DNA from: Paenibacillus sp. cl123
Lineage (GTDB): Bacteria; Bacillota; Bacilli; Paenibacillales; NBRC-103111
Assembly (NCBI RefSeq): GCF_900101595.1
Contig: NZ_FMYY01000005.1
Location: 62,001 to 126,000 of the forward strand
Direction of reading: 5' to 3'
DNA length: 64,000 bases
The notes beneath the pieces are model-generated. The model had not been told where the DNA came from, searched no databases, and saw only the letters and a program-made list of their open reading frames with translations. Shown in pieces: positions 24,614 through 33,503 of this stretch; position 1 is the first letter of the stretch, and each line of letters begins with the position of its first letter. The position numbers and the translations under genes were made by a program.

Positions 24614-26401
24614 GTGAGGCGGTATCTGAAGGAACTTAGATGGTTCAAGTCGCTGCAAAACAAGATTTTATTCGTATTTTTCTTGCTCATTCTGCCCTTG
24701 GGCCTGCTGCTTGTTTACTACAATTTCTATGCCTCCGAGGTCATCCGCAATCAGGTTGCTCATTCCAATGCCAACGTGCTCAGCATGTATTTGGGAACGC
24801 TGGACCGGGAACTGGAGGATATCGACAAATATTTGTTTAATCTGATAGCCAAAGAGCCGGACCTGCTGGCGCTGGACAGGCCGGAGGACAATGACGCCGA
24901 GGCGTACAATCTGGCCCGCATCCGAATCCATAACAAGCTGGCCACGGATGCCGTATATTATGACCGCATCGGGATGTTTTTCGTATATTCGCAGAGGAAC
25001 GGAGATCTGATCTCCGCCTACAACCAGCAGATGACGTATCCGGAGCAGCATCGGTTGAAAAGCGAGCTGACCGCATTGTTCGCTCAAGACCTGAGCGGTT
25101 ATACGGGGCGCAATCTCTGGTTTCTGCATCAAGAGGGGGATTCTCCTTCCTTATATCGGATGATCCGATACGGCAATGTGCTGATAGGCGCGCTGATGAG
25201 CATGGAGCATCTGATGGCTCCGTTCGAAGCGGCCGATCTGGGGAACGGAGGCCGATTTGTTCTGGTGAACGAGCAGGACCGGCCCGTACAGGCGAACCCT
25301 GCGCTGGAGGAGGAAGGCATCGAGTTTCATGCGCCTGACGGAGCATACCGGATGGAGGGCAAGCGGGATTCTTACATGGTCGTGAGCAAGGATTCAAGCA
25401 AGGGAGCCTTTCGGGTGGCCGCGCTGATCCCGGACCGGCAGATCATGGAAAATATTCCGTATCTGCACCGGATCGTCACGATGATCGTAGCGGGAACGCT
25501 CATCGTATTGCCCATCGTCTATTTCTTCTTGCGGCGAATGGTGCTCGTCCCGATGAAGCGTCTCGTGACGGCGATGCGCAAGATCAAGTCCGGCGACTGG
25601 GAGACGCGGATCGATCCGAATGCCTCGTCGGATGAATTTTCCATGATTAATGAAACCTTCAATACGATGGCCACGCAGATCAAGGAATTGAAGATTCATG
25701 TGTACGAGGAGCAGCTGCACAACCAGAAGACGGAGCTCAAGCATTTGCAGCTGCAGATGAATCCGCATTTTTTCCTGAATTCGCTGAACATTATTTATCA
25801 TCTGGCCCAAGTCAGGAACTTTGAGCTTATTCAGGAGATGTCGCTCAGTCTAGTGCAGCATTTCCGGTATATGTTCCGCAGCAGCGGCTCCTTGGTTCCT
25901 CTGCGGGAGGAGATTGAGCATACGCGCAATTATGTCCGGATTCAGGAACTGAGATTCCCGGCCAGGCTTACGGCGTCTGTCACGGTGGAAGATTCATGCA
26001 TAGAAGCTTTGGTGCCGCCGCTGGTGTGCCAGACGTTCGTCGAAAATGCGATCAAGCATGCCGTATCGATGGACAGCCCGCTTCAGATCACCGTCAAGGC
26101 GTATGTCGAATGGGAAGACCCTCACTGGATATGGCTGGATATCCGCGACACGGGCAAGGGCTTTGACGAGGAAGTGCTGAGCAAGCTGTCGGAAGGCGTC
26201 GATATCGGCGATGAGCGGGGCAACCATATCGGGATTTGGAACATCCAGCGCAGAGTGCGACTGATGTATGAGGAAGAGGATGCCGGGGTTTATTTGTCCA
26301 ATGCGATCGACCGCGGGGCGGTCGTGCAAATCCGGCTGCCGATGAAAGTTAGAGAGACGAAGGGGGCGGAAAGCGATGTATCAAGCGCTGCTGGTGGATG
26401 A
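24614..26401 (+). CDS. YesM-type sensor histidine kinase (pair 1)
   Basis: This is a 595-residue membrane sensor with one N-terminal helix (about residues 18-38), an extracytoplasmic sensing domain of about 240 residues, a second helix (about 285-305), HAMP (about 305-360), and a His_kinase/HATPase core. The phospho-acceptor is His385 in LQMNPHFFLNSLN, and the N-box is ENAIKHAV. It probably senses an extracellular glycan signal and phosphorylates the regulator that overlaps its 3' end. GTG 24614 follows AAGGAGCC. Confidence 0.93.
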   Translation: MRRYLKELRWFKSLQNKILFVFFLLILPLGLLLVYYNFYASEVIRNQVAHSNANVLSMYLGTLDRELEDIDKYLFNLIAKEPDLLALDRPEDNDAEAYNLARIRIHNKLATDAVYYDRIGMFFVYSQRNGDLISAYNQQMTYPEQHRLKSELTALFAQDLSGYTGRNLWFLHQEGDSPSLYRMIRYGNVLIGALMSMEHLMAPFEAADLGNGGRFVLVNEQDRPVQANPALEEEGIEFHAPDGAYRMEGKRDSYMVVSKDSSKGAFRVAALIPDRQIMENIPYLHRIVTMIVAGTLIVLPIVYFFLRRMVLVPMKRLVTAMRKIKSGDWETRIDPNASSDEFSMINETFNTMATQIKELKIHVYEEQLHNQKTELKHLQLQMNPHFFLNSLNIIYHLAQVRNFELIQEMSLSLVQHFRYMFRSSGSLVPLREEIEHTRNYVRIQELRFPARLTASVTVEDSCIEALVPPLVCQTFVENAIKHAVSMDSPLQITVKAYVEWEDPHWIWLDIRDTGKGFDEEVLSKLSEGVDIGDERGNHIGIWNIQRRVRLMYEEEDAGVYLSNAIDRGAVVQIRLPMKVRETKGAESDVSSAAGG

Positions 26402-28007
26402 TGAACGTTACGCGCTGGACGGTCTGCAGTCCGGGATCGATTGGAGCGGCCTGCAGGTCGGCGAGGTCCACTTGGCTTCCAACATACGACAGGCGAAGGA
26501 GACGATGCGCAGCCATCCCGTCGATTTTCTGATCTGCGACATCGAGATGCCGGAGGGCAGCGGCCTTGAGCTGCTGATATGGGTCAGGGAGCATTATCCG
26601 GAGAAGGAATGCGTATTCCTGACCTGTCACGGAGATTTCGGCTACGCGAAGCAGGCGATCCAGCTCGGCAGCCACGACTATCTGCTGAAGCCTGTGCGAT
26701 ATAGCGAGCTGGAAACGGTCATACGCAAAGTACTCGAGAAGGTGGAGAAACGGCGTCAGGATGAAAGCTTCAAACAAAGCTACGATCACTATGTCACCTT
26801 GTGGCAGCAGCATCAGCCGCTCATTGTCGAACGGTTCTGGCTGGACCTGCTGAACCGGGAGCTGTCCTCCGATCCGGCCGAGATTGTCAAAGCGCTGGCG
26901 CAGCGCAACATCTCATATACCGAGAAGATGAGATTCGCCCCGATTCTGATCAGTGTACAGCGGTGGCGGCGCAAGCTCGCGGTCCGCGACGAGAAGATCA
27001 TGGAGTACGCGTTGCGGAATGCGGCTGCGCACAGCCTGATCCCGGGCCAGGATATGGGCCAGGTCATTCCATGGCGTCCCGGCTCCCTGCTGGCTATTTG
27101 GCCTTGCGGGGATGGCGGTGAGGAAGAAGCGGAGAGACTGGCCTGGAAGGCCCGGTGTCAGGCGTTCATCGACTTTTGCAGCCAAAGCATGTATTGCGAG
27201 TTGTCCTGCTATATCGGGCGGGCGTCTTATCTTCACGAAATAAGCGCGTTGGCGGCGCGGCTCAGCGCTTTTCATGCCAATAATGTGATGGAAGTGAATC
27301 AGGCTTATTTTATGGAGGACGAGCTCTCCCGGATTGAACCGGAGCAAGACTTCAAGCAGGAGGGGATCGCGTTCCCGGCCGAATGGACCGAGCTGCTGAC
27401 GCAAGGGGAGCGGGAGAGGCTGCTGGCGGAGGTTCGCTCGTTCCTCGTGCGGATCAAGACGAGCGACGTGTGCAGTCCGCGAACGCTCCATTCCTTTTAC
27501 CATGATTTTATCCAGATGATCTATTACGTGCTCCATGCGAAAGGGCTGAAGGCGCACGAAATTTTCTCCGATCTTCTGTCCCCGGAGCAGGCGATCATGG
27601 TGACCCGTTCGTTCTCCTTGCTGAACGAATGGGCGGGGCATGTGATTGAGGTGGCGATAGCGAACCTGCACGAGCGGGAAGAGAGCGAGACGATTGTGGA
27701 CAAGGTCCAGCTGTTTATTGCGGCGAATCTCGACCAGCCCCTGACGCGCAAGGATATCGCCAATCATGTGTACCTGAACCCGGACTACTTGGCCAAATTG
27801 TTCAAAAAGCAAACGGGCACGGCGCTCTCGGATTATGTCGTAGGCGAGCGGATGAAGCAGGCGAAGTCCATGCTGGAGCATACGGGCGCCTCGATCGGAG
27901 CCGTCGCGCTGTCGGTCGGGTACTCCAGCTTCTCGTATTTCTCGAAAACGTTCAAGAGCAGGTTCGGCATGACGCCTCAGGAGTTCCGCGCGGAGCTTGG
28001 GGATTAG
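26376..28007 (+). CDS. YesN-type response regulator with AraC domain (pair 1)
   Basis: This 543-residue regulator has a receiver domain (1-120) with acidic pocket VDDE, phospho-acceptor Asp55 (LICDIEMP), and YLLKP with the conserved Lys. A long linker of about 320 residues leads to an AraC double helix-turn-helix (about 440-540, with IANHVYLNPDYLAKLFKKQTG and IGAVALSVGYSSFSYFSKTFK). The start overlaps the kinase gene by 26 bp. The likely targets are the GH3 gene and the importer downstream, whose promoters share an element not seen elsewhere in the window. Confidence 0.93.
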   Translation: MYQALLVDDERYALDGLQSGIDWSGLQVGEVHLASNIRQAKETMRSHPVDFLICDIEMPEGSGLELLIWVREHYPEKECVFLTCHGDFGYAKQAIQLGSHDYLLKPVRYSELETVIRKVLEKVEKRRQDESFKQSYDHYVTLWQQHQPLIVERFWLDLLNRELSSDPAEIVKALAQRNISYTEKMRFAPILISVQRWRRKLAVRDEKIMEYALRNAAAHSLIPGQDMGQVIPWRPGSLLAIWPCGDGGEEEAERLAWKARCQAFIDFCSQSMYCELSCYIGRASYLHEISALAARLSAFHANNVMEVNQAYFMEDELSRIEPEQDFKQEGIAFPAEWTELLTQGERERLLAEVRSFLVRIKTSDVCSPRTLHSFYHDFIQMIYYVLHAKGLKAHEIFSDLLSPEQAIMVTRSFSLLNEWAGHVIEVAIANLHEREESETIVDKVQLFIAANLDQPLTRKDIANHVYLNPDYLAKLFKKQTGTALSDYVVGERMKQAKSMLEHTGASIGAVALSVGYSSFSYFSKTFKSRFGMTPQEFRAELGD

Positions 28008-28026
28008 GGGGCGGGGAGAGAAATAA

Positions 28027-28053
28027 AAAGGTCCGCCTCATCAGCGGACCTTT
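28027..28053. terminator. bidirectional terminator with a stop codon in the loop
   Basis: A perfect 10-bp stem (28027-28036 with 28044-28053) is followed on the minus strand by five T, and on the plus strand by TTT. It serves pair 1 on the plus strand and the 62-aa gene on the minus strand. The minus-strand stop (28043-28041) lies in the loop. Confidence 0.85.
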
Positions 28054-28229
28054 ACTCTGCTTGCTTTATAATCTGCAATCGCAATGCTCACTTCTTCCTG
28101 CCGCTGCTTATCGCCAGGTCCAGGGAGAGTGGGGGATACTTCGAACTGATTATAACGATGATCTGACGAGTGAGCTGCACCAAGACGCAACTGACGACGA
28201 AGACCTTGATTGAACGGACGTTTAGGCAT
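28041..28229 (-). CDS. small basic protein of unknown function, partner of the GNAT gene
   Basis: The product has 62 residues, is rich in Arg, Lys and Gln, begins MPKRPFNQGLRRQLRLG, and has no membrane segment or Cys. I do not recognise it. Support for a real gene: the GAGGTGA ribosome binding site sits on the stop codon of the upstream GNAT gene (13-bp gap), so translation is coupled, and its stop lies in the loop of a terminator oriented for it. Base composition is AT-richer than in flanking genes. It could be a regulator or partner of the acetyltransferase, for example in a GNAT-type toxin/antitoxin unit, although in those the small antitoxin usually comes first. Confidence 0.6.
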   Translation of the reverse strand: MPKRPFNQGLRRQLRLGAAHSSDHRYNQFEVSPTLPGPGDKQRQEEVSIAIADYKASRVKVR

Positions 28230-28242
28230 AGAATGATCACCT

Positions 28243-28710
28243 CTAAGTTAAGTATACATCAATCAGACGCTGCCCAGCAACATCCGGTATAAACATACGC
28301 GTCCTGCCCACTGCTATGGCACCATACTCTTGCTGATAATGCTCCATAAGTCCAGTTTTCGCATCAAAAGCAATGAAACCTTCAGCACCAAGCTCTTGGC
28401 TTCTCTTAGCTGCAAAAGCAAATAAATGATGAGCCACATATTTATATTGTTCAGCAGCTCCACGGTTAAAGGGAGATTTCTCAATTAAGTGTATCCACAC
28501 ATGATCGCCCTGATACTCTAATGCAAGAGCTCCTTCAATACGATTAGAGCCAGTCACCATGATCTTGTACACTTCAACAGCGGGATACTTGAAATATAAT
28601 CTCCAGTTAAACCCTGGCGTCCATCCTGGGCGCATCTCTTGAATATCTCGCAACTGCATCCTGGTTACAGTAACAGGAACTTGTCTGCCCGTCGCATTTT
28701 CTATTAGCAT
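28243..28710 (-). CDS. GNAT-like N-acetyltransferase
   Basis: This 155-residue protein has a GNAT-like pattern: a beta-bulge strand HVWIHLIEKSPFNRG, a helix with YVAHHLFAFAAKRSQELGAEGF, then AFDAKTGLMEHYQQEYGA, as in a subfamily of single-domain acetyltransferases often found in mobile or accessory regions. The usual Q/RxxGxG/A loop is degenerate. ATG 28710 follows AGGAGGG and is preferred over an ATG 18 bp earlier. With the 62-aa gene it forms a minus-strand AT-richer island between the plus-strand pair 1 and GH3 genes, suggesting acquisition. Confidence 0.75.
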   Translation of the reverse strand: MLIENATGRQVPVTVTRMQLRDIQEMRPGWTPGFNWRLYFKYPAVEVYKIMVTGSNRIEGALALEYQGDHVWIHLIEKSPFNRGAAEQYKYVAHHLFAFAAKRSQELGAEGFIAFDAKTGLMEHYQQEYGAIAVGRTRMFIPDVAGQRLIDVYLT

Positions 28711-28798
28711 ACCAACCCTCCTAATCATAAGATGATATCATACTATAGTTCAGTGAAAAGGAAATAATTCCATACCTGCCGAACATACCCTCAACCAG

Positions 28799-28834
28799 AC
28801 GAAGATGCCGTGATATGCCGGTATCTTCGTTTTT
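28799..28834 (+). terminator. plus-strand terminator hairpin without an upstream plus gene
   Basis: A 12-bp stem (28799-28810 with 28819-28830) is followed by a T-run. No plus-strand gene ends near it. It may be the original terminator of the pair-1 operon, left behind when the GNAT island was inserted. The rest of 28711-29032 holds the GH3 promoter. Confidence 0.6.
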
Positions 28835-28899
28835 CGTTTATCCCAAATTTCTCCGGATCAGGAGCCGGGACGAGCGAGGATATCCGAATATGGACAATA

Positions 28900-28945
28900 A
28901 CAGGTCCGCTTTCCGTTAGAAAAATGGCCGGAGGTTCCGTACACT
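28900..28945 (+). promoter_or_regulatory. GH3 promoter with shared ACAGGTC operator
   Basis: A 21-bp element starting ACAGGTCCGC and ending GTTAGA (28900-28920) lies 40 bp (start to start) before the -10 TACACT (28940-28945). The same element, with two differences, occurs at the same distance before the importer operon (31463). The weak -35 fits an activator-dependent promoter, probably under YesN pair 1. Confidence 0.65.
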
Positions 28946-29032
28946 AAGGGTAGTTCCTGACAAGGTCAGGGCAGGGCGCGCCATGCAGGCGAGAAGCCCC
29001 GAAACTCTTGAAGCGGGAAATGGAGGATGACG

Positions 29033-31297
29033 ATGCGTCCAAGCCTGAATCACGAAACCATCTGTTATGTCCAAAATGAAGGAGGCCCTCTGCTGGGCTA
29101 TAGCGAAGGCTCCGGAGTGGGGATTATTTACCGGGACGGTCTTGCCTTCAAAGATCATAGCCGGGACGGGGTACTGGATAAGTATGAAGACTGGAGGCTG
29201 TCCCCGGATGAACGGGCCAAAGATTTGGCCTCCAAGATGTCGATCGAGCAGATCGCCGGATTGATGCTGTACAGCTCCCATCAGGCGATTCCCGGTACGC
29301 TCGGCTGGAATACGGCTACTTACGGAGGCGTTTCGCTGGAAGCAAGCGGGGCTCCTGCCTGGGAGCTGACCGATCAGCAGCAGGCCTTCCTGTCCGCGGA
29401 TCATATCCGTCATGTGCTGATTACGCGGGTGGAAAGCTCGGAGGCGGCGGCTCGCTGGAACAATACGCTCCAGGCTTATGTCGAGGGTCTGCCGCTGGGC
29501 ATCCCGGCCAATAACAGCTCGGACCCGCGCCACGGGCGGGCCTCCGCTGCCGAATTCAACAGCAGCGGGGACGGCGGACTGTCGGTATGGCCCGAGTCGC
29601 TGGGGCTGGCAGCGACGTTCGACCCGGAGATAGCCAGGCGGTTCGGCGAGGTAGCCTCGCGGGAATACCGGGCGCTTGGTCTGGCGACGACGCTGTCTCC
29701 GCAGGTGGACATCGCGACTGATCCGCGCTGGTTCCGCTTCGGAATGACATTCGGCGAGGACCCGCAGCTGGCGGCCGACATGGCCCGGGCGTATATCGAC
29801 GGCTTCCAGACGTCGGAAGGAGAAGCGGAAATCGCCGGCGGGTGGGGTTGTCACAGCGTCAATGCGATGGTGAAGCATTGGCCGGGCGGCGGCTCGGGCG
29901 AAGGAGGACGCGATGCCCACTTCGGCTATGGCAAATACGCCGTGTATCCCGGGAACAATTTCGACGAGCATCTGATTCCGTTTACGGAAGGGGCGTTCCG
30001 TCTAGCGGGCCAAACGGGGCAGGCGTCTGCGGTTATGCCGTACTACACCATTTCTTACGATCAGGACAAGAAGAACGGGGAGAACGTCGGCAACAGCTAC
30101 AGTTCCTATATCATCAACGACCTGCTGCGCGGGGGCGCCGGCTATGACGGCGTCGTTTGCACGGATTGGGGCATTACGGCCGACGAGCCCGAGCACATCG
30201 AGCGGCTGTTCCCGGGCGGGCGCTGCTGGGGAGTCGAGGAAGCGTACACGGTGGCGGAGCGTCACTATAAGCTGCTGATGGCCGGCGTGGACCAATTCGG
30301 CGGCAATGATCAGGCCGGGCCGGTTCTCGAAGCGTACCGGATCGGCGTGGAGAAGCACGGCGAGCCCTTCATGCGCCAGCGTTTCGAGCAGTCTGCCGTT
30401 CGTCTGCTTCGCAACCTGTTCCGACTGGGACTGTTCGATAATCCATACGTCCGGGTGGAGGAGACGGCTGCTGTGGCTGGCAGCGAGGAATTTGTCCGGG
30501 CAGGCTTCGAGGCGCAGCTGAAGTCCTGCGTCTTGCTGAAAAATGAGCGGCGGATTCTGCCTCTGGCTCCGAGGAAAAAAGTATATATACCGAGAAGAAG
30601 TCTTCCCGCCGGGACAGACTGGTTCGGACGGCCGACGCCAGCGACGGAAGCCTACCCGATCAGCCTGGACAAAGTCAGCCGATATTTCGAGGTGACGGAG
30701 GATGCGGCTGAGGCGGATTTCGCGCTGGTCTGCATCGAGAATCCCCACTCCTCCATGGGCTACAGCCGAGCTGACGCGGAGGATGGCGGAACGGGTTACG
30801 TGCCGATCAGCCTGCAGTACCGTCCGTACACGGCGGAGCATGCACGCGCCGAAAGTATCGCGGGCGACCCGCGGGACGTAGCGAACCGCACTTACCGGGG
30901 CAAACGGATCACGGTGGCGAATGAAGGCGATTTGGAGATGGTTCTGCACGCGCGCGAGCTGATGAAGGAGAAGCCGGTCATCGTGTCGCTTACGTTGTCC
31001 AATCCGGCAGTGGTGGCGGAGTTTGAGCCAATGGCCGACGCGATTCTCGTCAACTTCGGAGCCGAGGACGAAGCTGTGCTCGAGGTGCTGAGCGGAGGAG
31101 CGGAGCCGAGCGGACTGCTGCCGTTTCAGATGCCGGCGCATATGAGAACCGTGGAGGAGCAGCATGAGGATGTGCCGCATGATATGGAGGTGTATGTCGA
31201 TGCGGCCGGACATGCTTATGATTTCGCCTACGGCATGAACTGGAGCGGAGTGATTCGCGACGAGCGGGTAGCCCGTTATGGCAAGGGCCGGAGCTGA
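29033..31297 (+). CDS. GH3 family beta-glycosidase
   Basis: This 754-residue cytoplasmic glycosidase (no signal peptide) has the GH3 barrel with PANNSSDPRHGR, LATTLSPQVDIATDPRW, AMVKHWPGGGSGEGGRDAH and YDGVVCTDWGIT, in which the Asp of TDW is the expected nucleophile. It has a second alpha/beta domain (about 500-700) and a C-terminal portion ending in DFAYGMNW. It may act as beta-glucosidase, beta-xylosidase or similar on imported oligosaccharides. ATG 29033 is preferred over ATG 29027, because the GGAGG site (29022-29026) directly abuts the latter. The 11-bp tandem repeat begins 15 bp after the stop. Confidence 0.9.
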   Translation: MRPSLNHETICYVQNEGGPLLGYSEGSGVGIIYRDGLAFKDHSRDGVLDKYEDWRLSPDERAKDLASKMSIEQIAGLMLYSSHQAIPGTLGWNTATYGGVSLEASGAPAWELTDQQQAFLSADHIRHVLITRVESSEAAARWNNTLQAYVEGLPLGIPANNSSDPRHGRASAAEFNSSGDGGLSVWPESLGLAATFDPEIARRFGEVASREYRALGLATTLSPQVDIATDPRWFRFGMTFGEDPQLAADMARAYIDGFQTSEGEAEIAGGWGCHSVNAMVKHWPGGGSGEGGRDAHFGYGKYAVYPGNNFDEHLIPFTEGAFRLAGQTGQASAVMPYYTISYDQDKKNGENVGNSYSSYIINDLLRGGAGYDGVVCTDWGITADEPEHIERLFPGGRCWGVEEAYTVAERHYKLLMAGVDQFGGNDQAGPVLEAYRIGVEKHGEPFMRQRFEQSAVRLLRNLFRLGLFDNPYVRVEETAAVAGSEEFVRAGFEAQLKSCVLLKNERRILPLAPRKKVYIPRRSLPAGTDWFGRPTPATEAYPISLDKVSRYFEVTEDAAEADFALVCIENPHSSMGYSRADAEDGGTGYVPISLQYRPYTAEHARAESIAGDPRDVANRTYRGKRITVANEGDLEMVLHARELMKEKPVIVSLTLSNPAVVAEFEPMADAILVNFGAEDEAVLEVLSGGAEPSGLLPFQMPAHMRTVEEQHEDVPHDMEVYVDAAGHAYDFAYGMNWSGVIRDERVARYGKGRS

Positions 31298-31312
31298 CGC
31301 TGCCGGTAACAT

Positions 31313-31389
31313 ACAGGCAACACACAGGCAACACACAGGCAACACACAGGCAACACACAGGCAACACACAGGCGACACACAGGCAACAC
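31313..31389 (+). repeat. 11-bp tandem repeat, seven units
   Basis: Seven head-to-tail copies of acaggcaacac; six are identical and one (31368-31378) has a single A-to-G change. It fills the gap between the GH3 stop and its terminator. An open Cys-rich frame on the minus strand is a by-product. Copy number is probably variable between strains. Confidence 0.95.
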
Positions 31390-31393
31390 ACTT

Positions 31394-31425
31394 GAGGGGA
31401 CGCGCGCTGCGCGTCCTCTTTTTGT
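31394..31425 (+). terminator. terminator after GH3 gene
   Basis: A GC-rich stem (gaggggacgcgc with gcgcgtcctc, one mismatch) is followed by five T, just after the 11-bp repeat array. Confidence 0.8.
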
Positions 31426-31462
31426 TCGGCCCGCCGGCGACGATATCTGGATTTTTACAACG

Positions 31463-31508
31463 ACAGGTCTGCTTTACGTTAGAGGCCGGCTGGAGGACGT
31501 TGTACAAT
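31463..31508 (+). promoter_or_regulatory. importer promoter with shared ACAGGTC operator
   Basis: The 21-bp element at 31463-31483 (ACAGGTCTGC...GTTAGA) is the second copy of that before the GH3 gene. The -10 TACAAT lies at 31503-31508, again 40 bp from the element start. It controls the 31543-35024 importer and probably the sulfatase. Confidence 0.65.
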
Positions 31509-31542
31509 AAAAGCATCCCAAACGAAGGAAGGAGCAAACGAG

Positions 31543-32523
31543 GTGAATACAGCGGAGGCGCTGAAGCAGCGCAGAAGAGAAAGCCGCACGGACAGCAGAG
31601 CCGGGCTGGCTTCGACGCTCAAGGCTTGTTCCAAATACGGTGTATTGTATCTCATGATGGTGCCGGGCTTGATCTATTTTATCATCAATAACTACTTGCC
31701 CATGTTCGGTATCGTCATTGCATTTAAGGAGGTTAACTTCGCCAAAGGATTGCTAGCGGGCGAATGGGTCGGCTTTAAAAATTTCGAATATTTGTTTCTG
31801 ACGGAAGACGCGTGGATTATAACGCGAAATACAATTCTTTATAACAGCGCTTTCATTCTGCTGAATCTCGTTGCGGCGCTGTTCACGGCGATTATCCTGA
31901 ACGAAGTGCGCAATCGGGTGCTGAAGCGCGGGTACCAAAGTCTGGTGCTGCTACCTCACCTGATCTCATCGGTTATGATCGGCTATCTGGTCTATGCCTT
32001 CCTCAACATGGAGACGGGCTTCGTGAACAAAACGATCCTGCCCCTGCTCGGCCTGGAGGAGATTTCCTGGTACAGCGAGCCGAAGTATTGGCCGTTTATT
32101 CTCCCGCTCGTCAGCATCTGGAAGCAGGCAGGTTACTTGTGCGTCGTCTACCTGGCCTCGATCATCGGCATCGACAAGGAATATTACGAAGCGTCCACCA
32201 TCGACGGGGCTACGAAATGGCAGCAGATTCGCAGCATTACCATTCCGCTGATTACGCCGGTCATTATGATCATGACGCTGCTGCAGATCGGGCGTATTTT
32301 CTACTCCGACTTCGGCTTGTTCTATCAAGTTCCGCTCAATTCGGGAGCGCTGCTCGATACGACAAATGTCATCGACACGTATGTGTTCCGCGCGCTGATC
32401 AATCTCGGCGATGTGGCGATGTCCTCGGCTGCGGGCGTGTATCAGTCGCTGGTCGGCTTCGTGCTTGTCATCACGGCCAACTACGTGACACGCAAAATCA
32501 ATAAGGATAACGCGTTGTTCTAA
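31543..32523 (+). CDS. carbohydrate ABC transporter permease, LplB type
   Basis: This 326-residue protein has six predicted membrane helices. It starts with a Lys/Arg-rich cytoplasmic segment and the LplB-like opening YGVLYLMMVPGLIYFIINNYLPMFGIVIAFKEVNF. The EAA loop reads YYEASTIDGATKWQQIRSITIP. Its partner is the YtcP-type permease 22 bp downstream. As usual for this subfamily in Paenibacillus, no dedicated ATPase is present; a shared MsmX-type ATPase is expected elsewhere. GTG 31543 follows a GAAGGAAGGAG site. Confidence 0.93.
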   Translation: MNTAEALKQRRRESRTDSRAGLASTLKACSKYGVLYLMMVPGLIYFIINNYLPMFGIVIAFKEVNFAKGLLAGEWVGFKNFEYLFLTEDAWIITRNTILYNSAFILLNLVAALFTAIILNEVRNRVLKRGYQSLVLLPHLISSVMIGYLVYAFLNMETGFVNKTILPLLGLEEISWYSEPKYWPFILPLVSIWKQAGYLCVVYLASIIGIDKEYYEASTIDGATKWQQIRSITIPLITPVIMIMTLLQIGRIFYSDFGLFYQVPLNSGALLDTTNVIDTYVFRALINLGDVAMSSAAGVYQSLVGFVLVITANYVTRKINKDNALF

Positions 32524-32545
32524 ACGGCCGTAAGGAGGAGTTCGC

Positions 32546-33433
32546 ATGAGAGCGAAAGAAAACGTCTATCAATGGCTGATCAATCTATTCATGGCGCTGC
32601 TGGCCTGCCTGTGTGTGCTGCCCTTTGTGCTGCTGTTCTCGGCTTCGTTCACTTCCCAGGAAGCCATCATCCGCAACGGCTTTACGTTTATTCCGTCCGA
32701 ATTCAGTACGGAAGCCTACACGTATCTGTGGAACGACGCCGCCAAGCTGGCGAGAGCCTATGGGGTGACGATAACCGTAACGGCTATCGGGACGGCAGTC
32801 AGTCTGGCGATCACGACGCTGCTTGCTTATCCGCTGTCCCGCAAGGATTTGCCCCTGCGCAATTTCTTTGCCTTCTTCATCTTCTTCACCATGCTGTTCA
32901 ATGGCGGGCTGGTGCCGTTGTATCTTATCTACACCAAGCTGTTCGAGCTGAAAAACACGATCTGGTCGCTCATTATCCCGATCGGTCTGACCAATGCATT
33001 CTTCGTCATGATTACGAGAACGTTCTTCCAAACCACGATCCCGAACGAGGTCATCGAATCCGGCAAGATTGACGGGGCGGGAGAGCTGCGGATTTTCGGT
33101 CAAATCGTGCTTCCTCTGTCGCTGCCGATTTTGGCGACGGTCGGTCTGTTCCAAACGATCCATTATTGGAACGACTGGTTTAACGGCCTTATTTTCCTCA
33201 CGGACAGCCGCCTGTTCAGTATCCAGAATCTGCTGAACCGGATATTGCTGGACGCCCAGTATTTATCTACGATGGATTTCGGATCGGCCCAAGGCGAGTT
33301 GACCTCGTCCATCCCCACCCAGTCCATCCGGTTCGCGATCGCCGTGATCGGCATAGTGCCGATCCTGCTCATCTATCCTTTCTTCCAAGGCTTTTTTGTA
33401 AAAGGGTTGACCGTCGGCGCGGTCAAAGGATAA
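32546..33433 (+). CDS. carbohydrate ABC transporter permease, YtcP type
   Basis: This 295-residue permease has six membrane helices and the MalG-like C-terminal permease pattern. AYPLSRKDLPLRNFFAFFIFFTMLFNGGLVPLYL and the EAA loop EVIESGKIDGAGELRIFGQIVLPLSLP are characteristic. It ends FFVKGLTVGAVKG, the typical end of YtcP proteins. The start follows AAGGAGGAG. It forms the heteromeric channel with the preceding gene, and the binding protein follows after 70 bp. Confidence 0.93.
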   Translation: MRAKENVYQWLINLFMALLACLCVLPFVLLFSASFTSQEAIIRNGFTFIPSEFSTEAYTYLWNDAAKLARAYGVTITVTAIGTAVSLAITTLLAYPLSRKDLPLRNFFAFFIFFTMLFNGGLVPLYLIYTKLFELKNTIWSLIIPIGLTNAFFVMITRTFFQTTIPNEVIESGKIDGAGELRIFGQIVLPLSLPILATVGLFQTIHYWNDWFNGLIFLTDSRLFSIQNLLNRILLDAQYLSTMDFGSAQGELTSSIPTQSIRFAIAVIGIVPILLIYPFFQGFFVKGLTVGAVKG

Positions 33434-33503
33434 GGCTTGGCCCGATGGTTATCGGTTCAGCATACGGTTACACTAGAACAGAGATCTATGAGGAGGGGTA
33501 CAG

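Noticed and set aside
31313..31389. Could the tandem repeats be a CRISPR array?
   Set aside because: Units are 11 bp without spacers, and no cas genes are present. The coding repeats at 9901-10965 are in frame and not an array either.
31050..31391. Cys-rich minus-strand frame over the 11-bp repeats
   Set aside because: The Cys/Val/Leu pattern is only the translation of the tandem repeat; no start site and overlap with the GH3 gene.
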